Shown in pieces: positions 42,790 through 53,699 of a stretch of 64,000 nucleotides of DNA; position 1 is the stretch's first letter, and the number at the start of each line of letters is the position of its first letter. The DNA is taken from contig NC_064827.1 of the NCBI RefSeq assembly GCF_024166365.1, positions 75,841,135-75,905,134 on the forward strand, read 5' to 3'. Position numbers and translations under genes: made by a program. The notes beneath the pieces were generated by a model, which had not been told where the DNA came from, made no database searches, and saw nothing but the letters and a program-made list of their open reading frames with translations. The DNA is from Elephas maximus indicus (lineage: Eukaryota; Chordata; Mammalia; Proboscidea; Elephantidae).

Positions 42790-43330
42790 TTCCTGGCTAG
42801 CAGCCAGATCATGCTTCCTAAGCCCAATTTGGATGACCCCTTGCTACTGCTGAATACTCTGCGTGGCTCCCCACTGCTCACCCACTGCTTGTGGCAGCAC
42901 AAGCTGCTTATGAAATTGGAATCATCCAACTAGAGTGGGACAAGGGGCTCAGGATTACACCCCTGGGTCCCTCAAGGTAGCTCTGAGGTGCCCTCTTGGA
43001 CCCTCAGTGTTCCATAACACCCAGTTTGAGAACCACTGCTCATGGAATGCAGTCTAAAAGTTGTAGTCTGGCATTCAAGGCCTTCACTCCCTGTACTTTT
43101 CCTCAGCCTGTCATTCTTGTTTTCCATAGGTGTCTACTGGGTGGCCCAAGCCCCACCATATCCCACTCCTGACTGTCCCAGAAACAGGCTCTGCAACTTC
43201 ACCCCTCAGGGACTTTACAGATGCCATTTCTTCTTTCCAGAATCCTCCTCTCTGTTTTGCTTCTGACAAACGCCTCCTCAACTCGAGGCCTAGAAGCCCA
43301 TTGCCTCCTCCCAGATGGCCTCTGTGACTG
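42790..43330 (+). repeat. L2 LINE, interrupted
   Basis: 'gtggctccccactgctcaccc' and, after an interruption resembling a MER5-type piece near 42920-43040, 'aaggccttcactccctgtac' and 'tttacagatgccatttcttc' are plus-strand L2. Confidence 0.55.
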
Positions 43331-43401
43331 CCCATGGGGGCCATCGCACCTCCCTGAGCTCCCTCAGGCCCTGTAGAGCTCAGGTGGCAGGAAAAGCACA
43401 A

Positions 43402-43570
43402 TGAGGGGGGTTAGGAGGGAACAAGGAGGAAGGTGTAGGGGAGGTAGGGAAGAAGGGAAGGAAGGAGGAAGGGACCTAGATGGAAGAAAGGCAATGGGGA
43501 TGGAGAAGAGAAACAAAGAAAGAATGAAGGAAAGAGGGGAAACAAGAGAAGAGAAGGGACTGGAGCAAGG
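43402..43570 (+). repeat. polypurine (GA-rich) low-complexity tract
   Basis: About 170 bp with very few pyrimidines on the + strand, repeated words gaagggaag/ggaaggagg. The 96-codon frame across it is compositional. Confidence 0.9.
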
Positions 43571-43763
43571 CCTGGCAACATGCCCCCTCCCCTCACCCCT
43601 CAGAGTTCACACGCCTCACCTGGGGGCCAAGCTCATCCCCCCTAGGCTTGGGTGGGGAAGGGGATTGGAGGAGCCCCATTTCAGGGCCTAACCTGGCCAC
43701 CAGCCCAGGGAATCCAGAAATAGGAGACAGCAGGCATGAGCTGCCACCCACCCTGGGGATCTT

Positions 43764-44374
43764 TTTTTTGTTTGTTTGTGTTACTTGAAATATTTTATTA
43801 CTGTTTAAAAATAAATTGAATATATTTTCTTTGCTTTTATAATATATTGTTTTGTTATTCCTTTTTTAAAATTGTACTTCAGATGAAAGTTTACAGAGCA
43901 AACTAGTTTCTCATTAAACAATACACATATTGTTTCGTAACATTGGTTGCCAACCCCAAGACATGTCAACACTCTCCCCTTCTCAATCTTGGGTTTCCCA
44001 TTACCAGCTTTCCTGTCCCTTCCTGCCGTCTCATCCTTGTCCCTGGGTTGGCATGCCCATTTAGTCTCATTTTATTATGTCTAATCTTTGGCTGAAGGGT
44101 GAACCTCAGGAGTGACTTCATTACTGAGCTATAAGGATGTCTGGGGGCCATATTCTCGGGGTTTCTCCGGTTTCCGTCAGATCAGTAAGCCTAGTCTTTT
44201 TGCAGGGGAGTTAGAATTCTGTTATGCATTTCTCTCCAGCTCTGACTGGGGCCCTCTACTGTCACCCCTGACAGAACGTTTGGTGGGGGTAGCTGAGCAC
44301 CATCTGGTTGTGCTGGACTCAGTCTGGTGGAGGTTCTGGTAGTTGTGATGCATTCGTTCTTTGGACTAATCTTT
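43764..44374 (-). mobile_element. L1 3'-UTR insertion with TSD
   Basis: Starts with a T-run (complement of the tail), contains 'agatgaaagtttacagagc' (complement of the L1 end) and runs into the 3' UTR. The 17-bp target duplication with one mismatch lies at 43747-43763 and 44375-44391 ('cccaccctgg', then g or t, then 'gatctt'). Confidence 0.85.
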
Positions 44375-44399
44375 CCCACCCTGGTGATCTTGTCCCGCA

Positions 44400-45806
44400 G
44401 TCCTCTAGGTAAAGTGTCAAGCCAGGACTGATCCAAGTCCTACCTGAGACCACGCTGAATGGATGCAAAGAGGTAGGACAGGGCTTAGTCCTACTCAGTG
44501 AGCAGAGCTGTGACTGTGAGGGCTGCAGGCATCCTGCTGATGTTATTGGCTCAGCCAGCTTGGATGCTGCGGGTTCTGCATCTCAGGGCTCCACTCCCAG
44601 ATGGTCTGCCTACCTGGGCTACTTCCACAGGATGGGCCAGGTCACCCCGAGGCCCCAGGAGGTGGGGTAGGGCCACCAGAAGGCAGGCCTTGGTCTGTTG
44701 CCTTCACAGAGGCCTCAGAGCCTGGGCCAGGTATCCAGGGGCTCCTTGGATCCCCCAATCCCACCCTTCTCTCCCAGAGCCAGAATAGATGGACAGAAAG
44801 GCCATGGACCTGGGTGTCAACTTCATCTGCAACCTCCCCGTACAGGGCTCAGGGGAGGATGAACTCAGGAAGGGGTGGGGATGGATGTCTGGGGTACTTG
44901 GGAAGGTGTCCCTGCGTCTCAGCATTTATCTGGATCTGAGGAAACACTGCAGGCCTTTTTATTCACGCTAGCACCTGGGTGTTCAACTTTTATTGAGCAC
45001 TTACTTTATGCCTGGCCCTGGAGCTGGGCCTGGCACCGTGGAGAAGGCAACCAGGCAGGGTCATTGTGAAAATCACAGGAAGTAAGGGATGTGAAAGGGA
45101 AACCAAAGCTGCACAGATGGGACCTACATATTGCAGCTATTTATTCATTTGTATATTCATTCATCCAAAGTATTTATTTATTTTGTTAATATTCATTCAT
45201 CCAAAGAGTGTTTTCAAGGAGCTTCTCTGGCCCCAGCCTGAGCACAGGGATGAATCACTGACTCAAGGTCAACGTTTGGAACTCAGGCCTGGTGTCTATC
45301 CTGGCTCTGCTGCCCATCAATTATGTAGTCTTGAGTAATTACTTCCCTATTTTTTTTTCTGACCCTCAATTTCTTCATATGAAAAACAGGAATCAAGAAT
45401 TGAACTCCTGTTTTGAAAATCTATTTAGATCCATCACCTGCAACACAAGCAGGCCCTGGAGGGCTGGGAGTTTCACCCCCTTCCTCCTTTCTCCCCTGAT
45501 TTTTTTTGGGCTGGGACTCATTTCTTCTGTGTGCAGTGAGAGGGCAGTAGGTGGGGAAACAGACGGGACACCTGAGGCCTCAGGGGTATGGTCACACAGT
45601 GAGCTATCGGTAGCCACCAAGGAAAAAGTAGTCATTTCCTGACCACCTATCAGTTACGTGCTAGGTCCTAGCTATAGGGTTGCTATGAGTTGGAATAGAC
45701 AGGTTTGGTTTCAACAGGTTTAGGCCCTAAGCTAGACGCCCTGTTTATTTTGTCTCATTTAACCGGGCAACGTCTCCCTTCCCACAGCCCTGTGGACCAG
45801 GCATCA
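44400..45806. other. intergenic with small repeat pieces
   Basis: 44498-44940 has overlapping GC-rich open frames without a domain. 44985-45070 is an L2 tail ('caacttttattgagcacttac'); 45290-45400 a minus MIR; 45669-45715 a SINE tail ('gggttgctatgagttgg'). No gene supported. Confidence 0.5.
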
Positions 45807-45819
45807 ATGTTTCACTTTA

Positions 45820-45973
45820 AAACCCGATGCCATCAAGTTGATTCTGACTCACAGCGACCCTATAGAACAGAATAGAACTGCCCCATAGGGTTTCCAAAGA
45901 GCAGCTGGTGGATTCGAACTGCCGAACTTTTGGTTAGCAGCTGAGCTCTTACCAACTGAGCCACCAGGGCTCC
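45820..45973 (-). mobile_element. AfroSINE-type SINE, source of a 3' transduction
   Basis: Minus-strand copy of the short form, 'aacccgatgccatcaag' to 'tgagccaccagggctcc'. A perfect 13-bp duplication 'atgtttcacttta' lies at 45807-45819 and 45974-45986. The flank beyond its 3' end (45789-45819) recurs in the SINE at 50890. Confidence 0.95.
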
Positions 45974-46525
45974 ATGTTTCACTTTACAGAGGGAAAACAG
46001 GGTTCAAAGGAGAAGTCTTTAGAAGGACTCACCCCCTACCCCAAAACGTCCACAGTGGTCCCTTTTAAGGAGTGAGAGAAGTTGGCAGTGTGGGGGCGTG
46101 AGAGGATATTTGTGCTTTTTATTTTTTACCCTTCTATATATACATATATATATATTGCACCAAGTAATTTTTTTTTTAAGTAATTAAAAAAAAATTTTTT
46201 TTTTTTTAATTAAAAACATTGGTTTGTGTGCTAGGAATAAAGCTATGTAGAAATGTGAAAGGGACCAGAAGAGGGATGGAGAAATCAGACAGACCGGGGT
46301 TTGAAGCCCGGATGTAATTTTCACTTGCTGTGTGACCTGGACCCATCCCTTCCCCATCTGTGGAGGGGCCATGCTCCACATGGGGATTTTGGGGAATGGG
46401 TTATGCAGGCACAGGCCTCACCTGAAAACTAGCCCTGGACCACACTGACAGTGTGGTATGACAGGTCAGTATCCCTCTGTCATCAAACTGTTCTTTTACA
46501 TTGTTGCGTCCAGAGCTTTTGAATA

Positions 46526-46856
46526 CAGGCAGTTCCTGGGTTACAAACATCAGACTAGTACTTAAGAATGGGCTGCCATAAAGCCTATTGTATTAAAATT
46601 TTGAGTTAAATTCAATGGTTCATAATAACAAAGAAATGGACTACTTTGTGACAGTCATGAAAACATCGCATGGCTTAGAAATGTCTCTTAAGTGTTTTAC
46701 ATGCATAGAAAGGTAAAATATATACTATATACTAAGACAAACATTTGACTAACTGATGCTAAATAAGAACCATATGTACCTGTTCTGACTTACCTACAAA
46801 TTTGACTTAAAGTCAGACTTAAGATTGGATCTTGTTCATAACCTGGGGACTACCTG
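46526..46856. mobile_element. Tc1/mariner-type MITE
   Basis: 331-bp element with inverted ends: left CAGGCAGTTCCTGGGTTAC, right complement CAGGTAGTCCCCAGGTTAT, flanked by TA on both sides (46524-46525, 46857-46858). AT-rich interior, no coding. Superfamily inferred from the TA target and ends. Confidence 0.85.
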
Positions 46857-46866
46857 TAATTACAAA

Positions 46867-47072
46867 AATGAAACCCATTGCCATTGAGTTGATTTCAACT
46901 CATAGCAACCCTATAGGATAGGATAGAACTGCCCCATAGAGTTTCCAAGGCTGTAAATCTTTACAGAAGCAGGCTGCCACATCTTTCTCCCACAGAGCGG
47001 CTGATGGGTTCAAATGGCCGACCTTTTTGGTTAGCAGTTAAGCACTTTAACCACTGTATTACCAGGGCTTCT
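46867..47072 (-). mobile_element. AfroSINE-type SINE
   Basis: Full-length minus-strand copy, 'gaaacccattgccattgag' to 'tgtattaccagggcttc', starting 10 bp after the MITE. Confidence 0.92.
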
Positions 47073-47540
47073 TTTTATTTTTTAAGAAAAATTAAATAAA
47101 TGAAATACCATAACAGTATTTTATACTTGCACCGCCCCCGAAAGCCAGGTAGGCCTGTCGCAGAGGCCCTGCCTGGCCGGCCCCCAGCCAGCTCACTTGA
47201 CCCCAGAGAATCTAAGGCTGGCATCAGGAGGGTGATGTGTTCCAAGACTTCCACTGGTGGCGGCTTCCAGCTCTGGCAACCCACGTGCTCGTCCTAGAGC
47301 CTCAGATATTTCTCCTCCTTCATAAGTCACGGGAACATGAGAAAGGCCGGAGGAGGCCTAGGTAAGAAGCATTGAACCCAGAGCATGAAAGGCAGGCTCA
47401 GGGCCATGGGCCCACGCTGGGGAGAGTGGGTGGTGCTCAGGCCCCCGGAGCTTCATGGATTCCTTCTGGCGTCAGGGCTACTTAGCTACTCAAATAGAAT
47501 AAACATCTTAGAAAAAAAATATTAAAAAATATAATAAAAA
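47073..47540. other. intergenic, nothing recognised
   Basis: GC-rich unique-looking sequence followed by an A-rich stretch; no domain or repeat identified. Confidence 0.45.
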
Positions 47541-47707
47541 ACGAAAAGCCAAACCCATTGCCGTGGAGTCAACTCCTACTAGTAGTGATCCTACAGGACA
47601 GAGTAGAACTGCCTCCTAGGCTTTTCCAGGAGCGGCTGGTGGATTCAAACTGCTTACCTTTTTTTGGTTAGTGGCCGAGATCTTAACCACTGTGCCATCA
47701 GGGCTCC
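47541..47707 (-). mobile_element. AfroSINE-type SINE
   Basis: Minus strand short form, 'aaaagccaaacccattgcc' to 'tgtgccatcagggctcc'. Embedded in sequence that resumes as L3/CR1-like DNA. Confidence 0.88.
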
Positions 47708-47739
47708 AAAAAATACAATAAGAAAAAATAAATAAGACT

Positions 47740-48110
47740 GAATTTCTAGGTCTAGCAAATTGTACCCCAAGAGATTCAGAAGTTAAAGGTGTGAATTGGA
47801 CACCAGAAGGAACAGCCAGAAGCCAGGGAAAGAAAGGCAATCGTCCCACTTTTCTAGAAGGTGAAAAAGGTGAGTCTAGCAACTATAGACTAGTTAGCCC
47901 CAATGTTGACTGTCAAGCACGTTCTAGGACAGATTATTAAGTAGATGATTTGAGAGTGCTCAAAAAAGAAAATAGCCATCAGAAACACCAATGTGGGTTG
48001 CTGGGAGTCGCTCTCAACCCTTTCTTTTAATAACAGGACAGCTGGACTCAATCCAGACACAAGAGCTTCCTGAATTTCTGTAAAGCATGGAAGAGTTTTC
48101 ATGATATTTT
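47740..48110 (+). repeat. L3/CR1 LINE fragment
   Basis: 'acttttctagaaggtgaaaaagg', 'agtctagcaactatagactagttagcccc' and 'caccaatgtgggtt' have the order of a CR1/L3 LINE ORF region. Very old and diverged. Confidence 0.55.
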
Positions 48111-48154
48111 TTGGGCAAAGATGGAAAAATATGGGCTCATGTTATAACGGTGTT

Positions 48155-48395
48155 GCTAGCTGCTGCCTAGTAGGCCTCTGACTCGTGGCGACCCCATGCA
48201 CAAGGGAACAAAGAGCTGCCCGGTCCTGTGTCATTCCCACGATCCATTGTGAATCGAACCCTCGTGATGTATAGGGTTTTCGCTGGCTGATTTTTGGAAG
48301 TAGATCACCAGGCCTTTCTTTCCTAGTGTCTTAATCTGAAAGCTCTGCTGAAATGTGTTCCACACCATAGCAACACACCAGCCTCCACTGACAGA
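48155..48395 (-). mobile_element. RTE-related dispersed repeat, second copy
   Basis: Same body as at 15945 ('agtgtcttaatctgaaagctctgctgaaatg', 'catagcaacacaccagcc') after an RTE-like left part ('gactcgtggcgaccccatgc'). Confidence 0.65.
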
Positions 48396-48424
48396 TAGGC
48401 ATGATACGATAATGCTTTAATAAT

Positions 48425-48640
48425 AACATACGACTAACACAGAGTCTTACTATGTGCAAAGTGCTTTACATGTATGAACTCAACTAATCCTCAAAGCAAA
48501 TTCTTTGAGGTAGGTTCTATGGCTATCTCCATTTTAGAGATGAGGAAACTGAGGCATGAAACAATTAAGCAACTTGCTTGGTAGGTGATGGAGTCAAATT
48601 TGAACACAGCTGTCTGGCTCATGAGGCTGCAGGTACACAG
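48425..48640 (+). repeat. MIR
   Basis: 'ttactatgtgcaaagtgctttacatg', 'ctccattttagagatgaggaaactgaggc', 'caacttgcttggtaggtgatgg'. Nearly full length. Confidence 0.8.
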
Positions 48641-49119
48641 TTGGAGGTAGAAGTAGAAGCCTGGTTCTTATCCCCATTACCAATCAAGATGACCCACCCA
48701 CCCCTAGCCCAGGAGTGGCTATGTGACCCCAAATGGCCGATCATATGTCCTCCAAGGATTCTGCCATGGCTAGGCTTCTCTCTTGGCTGGGCCATCCTGG
48801 CTTCCTAAGCTTACCTGACCTGGCAGTGCTGCTGTCCTTCCTATCCACGATCCAGCCCCTTGCCATAGGATCCCTTTGGGCCATTGGTGGTTTCTGTGGT
48901 TTGCAACCAGAGAGCACTGATGGACATAGGAGAGGTATCACCCTCCTCCCTACCCAGATCTGCTCCTAAAGGAGTGTGTCCACTCGGCAACCCACTGTTA
49001 GTCCTGATGGGTACAGAGAAAGTCTGAGAATCAGTGGAGGTCTCTAGTCTCTAGTCTCTAGTGATAGATTGTAGGGCTCTTAACCCTTACCCCTATCTTG
49101 TTGATCATCACTTTCACAA

Positions 49120-49700
49120 TTTGAATTTAGAACACAGAAGGCCTGCTCATAAAATTTGCAGCTGCCACAGTGGCAGAATCAATGCTTTGTGCAATAGAAG
49201 CAGGCTTTACAAGACTAGAAGGCTGGATGGAATCCAAGAAGATGACATTTAACCAGCATAATGTAAGGGTCTTGCATGTGCATCCGAAGAATCCATTATG
49301 CAAGTACCAGATAGGAGAGGGAGTGGTGGCTGGACAGCAGTTCATGGGAAAAAGCTCTCACTGCAAATTTAATGAGTCACCAGAATAATGTAGCTGTTGA
49401 AAACACAAATGCCTCCAGTAATGCAGGCTGCATTACTAGAGATCAAGTGTCTAGAAAAGTGGAGATGACAGTATCTTTCAACTTGGCCCTTGTCAGTCTA
49501 TACTGGGAACATGTTTCCAGTTCTGGTCTCCACACTTTAGGAGGGACAATAACAAATTATGGAGCATTCCTATAAGGGTGGCCCAGGTTATAGGCAACCA
49601 CTGAGACTAGAAGATGTTGATTACAGGCTAGGGAACCCTTGGGGAGCCATGATCCCTGCATGCAAAGAACTGCAGGGGAGGTCCCAGAGAAAAAGCACCA
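49120..49700 (+). repeat. L3/CR1 LINE 3' region
   Basis: 'agaaggctggatggaatccaagaagatgac', 'ttgcatgtgcatccgaagaatcc', 'gaaaacacaaatgcctcc' and 'catgtttccagttctggtctccacactttagg' are successive L3/CR1 3' motifs. In-frame stops throughout. Confidence 0.75.
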
Positions 49701-49739
49701 AAGTGCAGTGCTAAAGGACCAGCTTGTGCAAATTACAGA

Positions 49740-50379
49740 GAGATGTTTTAGTCAAAGCCCCTTGGGTGGCAAGTAACAGAAACTTACTGGAGCTCGCTCA
49801 GCAAAAAGGAATTTATTCTAGGGAAGCAGGTGTGTTTCAGGACCTGAGGGCAGGTGGGGCCACCCCAGGGACTGGAGCTGGGAGCTAGAAAGCTGGCAGG
49901 AACCAGAGCAATCTGACTTTCCAACTTCTTCTCCTCTCTGCTTGCTTTCTTGTCACAGAGCAGCTTCCTCTGTTTCTCCAGGCACCAGTAGAAACGCTGC
50001 CCCAGCCCTGGCACTGCATAGCCCCCTCCTGCCACTCAACTGTCCAGGATGATGGGGGAGGACAGGAAATAAGGGAGGGGCAAGGAAGCCAGGAAGAGAC
50101 AGGAGAGGTGGGCAGGGGCCCAACAGGTAGGGACAATGATTAAAGAATAAGCGAACAAATACCTGGGTGCCCACCACCCCACCTAAGAGCCAGAATATCA
50201 CCAGGAGTAAGTACTCTTTAAGGCCCAGTATGTCTTGCCCCCACTTAGCCACTCTGGTAATTTGAGGGTTTCTTGTTCCTCTGCTTTTCTTTATAGCGTC
50301 ACTATGTATGGATGTATGTATACCTAAGAAATGGAGAGCTTCCTTTTACATGTCTTGATTTTTATACGGGGGTATCATG
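49740..50379. other. intergenic, weak repeat traces
   Basis: 49745-49830 ('aagtaacagaaacttactgg', 'aggaatttattctaggg') looks like an old transposon piece; the rest is not recognised. Minus-strand open frames at 49784-50252 overlap each other and are not called. Confidence 0.45.
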
Positions 50380-50530
50380 CCTGTGCTACCTGAAGGGTCG
50401 GTAGTTTTAACCCACCAGCTGCTCTGTGGAAGAAAGGTGTGGCAGTCTGCTTCTGTAAAGATTTACACAGCCTTGGAAGCCTTATGGGGTTGATATAAGT
50501 TGGAATTGACTCTTCGGCAGTGTGTTTTTA
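50380..50530 (+). mobile_element. AfroSINE-type SINE fragment
   Basis: Plus strand, head missing: 'gtcggtagttttaacccacc', 'cagtctgcttctgtaaag', 'ttggaattgactcttcggc'. Confidence 0.8.
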
Positions 50531-50559
50531 TCTTGCCTATAGCACCTTCTGCAATGTTC

Positions 50560-50730
50560 TTTTTTGTTTAGCATATATGTTTGTGAGATGGTCGCATGTG
50601 GATGTGCACAGCTGTAGCTTGTTAATTTTTGTGGCTGGGTAGTGCTCCATTGTTTAGCTATTCAGTCATTTATTTCTACCATCTTTGACTATTTGGGTTG
50701 TTTCCAGCCTTCAGAACTACAGCGCTGGTG
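50560..50730 (-). repeat. L1 fragment
   Basis: 'gtggctgggtagtgctccattg' and 'atttgggttgtttccagcc' are the reverse-complement L1 3' block. Confidence 0.65.
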
Positions 50731-50889
50731 GGCACAGGCTTGTAGGTGTCGCTGCAAGTGGAATTGCAAGGATGTAGGGTGTACCCATCTTCAACTCCTG
50801 GATAATGCAAAGCAGATTCTGACTCGAGAACTTCTCAACAGTGGGAGTCGCCCCTTTGATGGAATAGGCTGTCCTATGGGGCAGTGAGG

Positions 50890-51087
50890 AGACCTGGCAG
50901 TGCAGTGGTTAAGAGCTCAGCTGCCAATCAAAAGGTCGGCAGTTCGAGTCCACCAGCCAGTCCTTGGAAACCCTATGGGGCAGCTCAACAGTGTCCTATA
51001 GGGTTGCTATGAGTCGGAATCTACTTGATGGCAATGGGTTTTAAAGTGAAACATTGATGCCTGGTCCACAGGTTTGGTTTTTTGGTT
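50890..51087 (+). mobile_element. AfroSINE-type SINE carrying a transduced 3' flank
   Basis: SINE 50890-51041, then 31 nt (51042-51072) identical to the reverse complement of 45789-45819, then a GT-rich tail 'gtttggttttttggtt'. A perfect 15-bp duplication 'tatggggcagtgagg' brackets all three parts (50875-50889, 51088-51102). Confidence 0.95.
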
Positions 51088-51102
51088 TATGGGGCAGTGA
51101 GG

Positions 51103-51767
51103 TCCCATTCACAGAGGTGTGGGTTGCAGGGGGGCAGGAGCCCATTTCCCAACCTTCCGGTTGCTCACTCGATCCATATAAAAGAGGGGGTCTGATATAA
51201 GCAATGAGCTGGATGCTGTGGGTTTGAATCTTAGCTCCATTACTTACTAGCTGTGTGACCTTGAGCTGGTCACTTCCCTCTCTGAAACTCCAGTTTTCTC
51301 TTTTGAAGTGTGGTAGGTTGTGTACCCATGGCAGATTCAGAGGAAACCAAGAAGCCTCCTGGGGAGGCAGGCACTTCGAGGAAAAGAGAAGAAGTCCAAG
51401 GCTAGTCCCCGGATTGTGATTCACCTGTAGGCGGTGGGGTACCTACCGGTGGGAAAGAACTGTGCGGCATTCTCTCCTCCCTCAGCATCCTAGGCTGACG
51501 GAGGAGAGAACGTGGCAGGCTCCCTCAGGAGAAGGAGGAGACAGTCAAGGGTGGTAAATGCTCCAGAGACCCAGTGGGAGAGGCTTGGATCTCGGTACCC
51601 CAGCAAGACTGTTCTGCTGCCACCATGATACAACCCTCTCGTGCCTCCACAAATGGATTGAACCCTGCAGGTGCAGCCCCTGCCTAAACCCAGGGTTGGC
51701 CACACTCTCAGTCCCTGCTGGGCTTGAAGTTGGGCGGCCCCTGATCACCAGGCCCTCCCTATGCCAT
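51103..51767. other. intergenic with one MIR
   Basis: 51200-51310 is a minus-strand MIR ('gtgtgaccttgagctggtcacttccctctctgaaactcc'). Otherwise nothing recognised. Confidence 0.5.
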
Positions 51768-51815
51768 GTGGCATATCTAGGCTGTGGCATATCTAGGCTG
51801 CGGCATCTCTAGGCT
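51768..51815 (+). repeat. three tandem 16-mers
   Basis: Unit 'gtggcatatctaggct' twice exactly, then once with two changes ('gcggcatctctaggct'). Confidence 0.95.
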
Positions 51816-51989
51816 GTGACAAAGGGCACACAGAGCTTTGTGTCTAGGTTTTAAGCTGCTGGGACAAAGGCAGATGTTACAGCCTCCTTTCCACACCTCC
51901 TTCCCCTGATGGAGAGGCCTGCTAAGGTTGGAGCCAAAGCTCCAGGACAACAGCAGCTGCTCCTGTCTCTGAGCGCCTTCTCAGGTGCC

Positions 51990-52150
51990 CTTGATGGGCA
52001 TCATCTCACCGACTCTTCACAATGACTGCATGAGGCAACCACTGTGAGTACCCCATTTTACAGATGAGGAAACTGAGGCACTGAGTGATCGGGGGTGTGC
52101 CCAAGGTTACAGAGCTGCTGTTGGTAGGCACAGGGTTTAACCCAGGCCCT
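51990..52150 (+). repeat. MIR
   Basis: 'ccattttacagatgaggaaactgaggcactgag' with flanking words; very typical. Confidence 0.85.
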
Positions 52151-53175
52151 ATGTGTCCAATGCCCTGTCTCTGGGGCAACGGCTCTGACTGAACCTGGGG
52201 AAGTGGGCAAGGGGAGGCCTCCCTGAGAAAGCGATGTTCCAATTAGATCGGAAGGGTAAGTGAGAGGCCAAGAGTGTGGGAGAAGGGCAGTCCAGGCAGT
52301 CCAAGGTGGGAGAGAAGATGAAGGGAGGGGAAGAAGGGCAGCGTGGCTGAGCTGAGGGAGCAAGGTCATGGGGGCAGGATGAGGCAGGAGAGGTGGGCAT
52401 GGTGCTCGGGCCCCTGAGGCCCTTGGGATTCATGGAAGTGGTTCCAACCACAGATTCCTGAGTTGAGCTGACAGATTTTAACCCCACTCCACCCCTGCTG
52501 TCTAAATGACCACAAGGCCTGGTGGATGAGTTTTATCCAGAGGGTTCTCGGAGTGATGGACTGGGCTGAGCTAGGTGGCTCTGGGCTTCCAGGGTATAGC
52601 AGGGGCAACCAGGTAGTTGGAGACTATGTCCAGAGATGTCCCTAGGCAGAGGGACAGGGAGAGAGTCTGGGGAGCTGGTCTTATGGAAACCAGAAACCAG
52701 GCCTGGAAGCCGTGTTGTGGGGGGTCCAGCTCAGACTGTCCCTGAGGAGCCAGCTCAGTGACCAGGGCCCTCTGGGAGCTGGGGAGGGGGTGAGGCCTGC
52801 CTCAAAGCTGCCATTGTCGCTGTCTCCACTGACAGTCTGGGGCCTAAAATAGAGCAGGAGTACCACGGATGGATCTGGATCTCGTGAGAAGCGTTTCTGG
52901 CAAAGAGGTCTGGCGGGGCTGGGCGGGGGGGGGGTGTGGTGTGAGTCATTGCTGGGAACCCTTGAGTTCCCAAAGCCTAGCTGCCCCTCCCCTGCCCCCA
53001 AGCAGCCTGGAATCCAAGGAACAGTGGGGAGTTGTGGGGGTGGAGGTGTGTCTCTGTCCCACCCTGCCCAGCTGTGGAGAGGGAACTGGGTCCTAGCCCT
53101 AGCTCTGCTACAGAGGCACTGAGTGACTGGGCCAAGTCCTACCCTGTGGGCCTCAGTTTCCCAGAGGTACCAGGA
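52151..53175. other. intergenic, nothing recognised
   Basis: GC-rich. Numerous overlapping open frames on both strands without domains. A G9 run lies near 52924. No gene is called. Confidence 0.5.
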
Positions 53176-53180
53176 GCCAG

Positions 53181-53363
53181 TTGTTGTTGCATGCTGTCAA
53201 GTCGATTCTGACTCATATAATCACTATAGGACAGAGTAGAACTGCCCCATAGGTTTTCCTAGGCTGTAATCTTTAGGAGAGCCCAAGGAGTGGCTGGTGG
53301 GTTCAAACTGCCAGCCTTTTGGTTAGCAGCCGAGTGTTTTAACCATTGCGCCACCAGGTCTCC
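53181..53363 (-). mobile_element. AfroSINE-type SINE
   Basis: Minus strand, 'gttgttgcatgctgtcaag' to 'ttgcgccaccaggtctcc', flanked by near-identical 'ccaggagccag' and 'ccaggagtcag'. Confidence 0.9.
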
Positions 53364-53419
53364 TGCCAGGAGTCAGGGTCCTTGCCGCCTGCTGTGAGCC
53401 CCCTGGAATTCAAGGCGGG

Positions 53420-53580
53420 TGGTTCTAGCACAGACCCCCTTTTAGGCAGACAGATACAGGATAAAACCCCAGTTCCGCTCCTACCAGCTGATTGGCCTTG
53501 GACTAGTTCCTCCACGTCTTGGAGCCTCAGTTTCCTCATCTGTAAAATGCACGTTGAAACCAAGTCCTGTTCTCTCCAGG
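53420..53580 (-). repeat. MIR
   Basis: 'gcctcagtttcctcatctgtaaaatgcacg' is the reverse-complement MIR core. Confidence 0.75.
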
Positions 53581-53699
53581 CTTCAGGTTAAGCTATTCAA
53601 GGATTTGGCAGCTCCCTGGGGTGTCCTTCCAGGCCTCCACATCCTCAGATGGCACATTTTATGATGCCAGGAATGTTAACAGTAGCGACCCTACTTTTT

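Noticed and set aside
44498-44940. GC-rich open frames as a coding exon
   Set aside because: Two overlapping frames of similar length, no domain and no conserved splice-flanked block.
51768-51815. CRISPR-like array
   Set aside because: Direct 16-mers without spacers in a mammalian genome are a simple tandem duplication.
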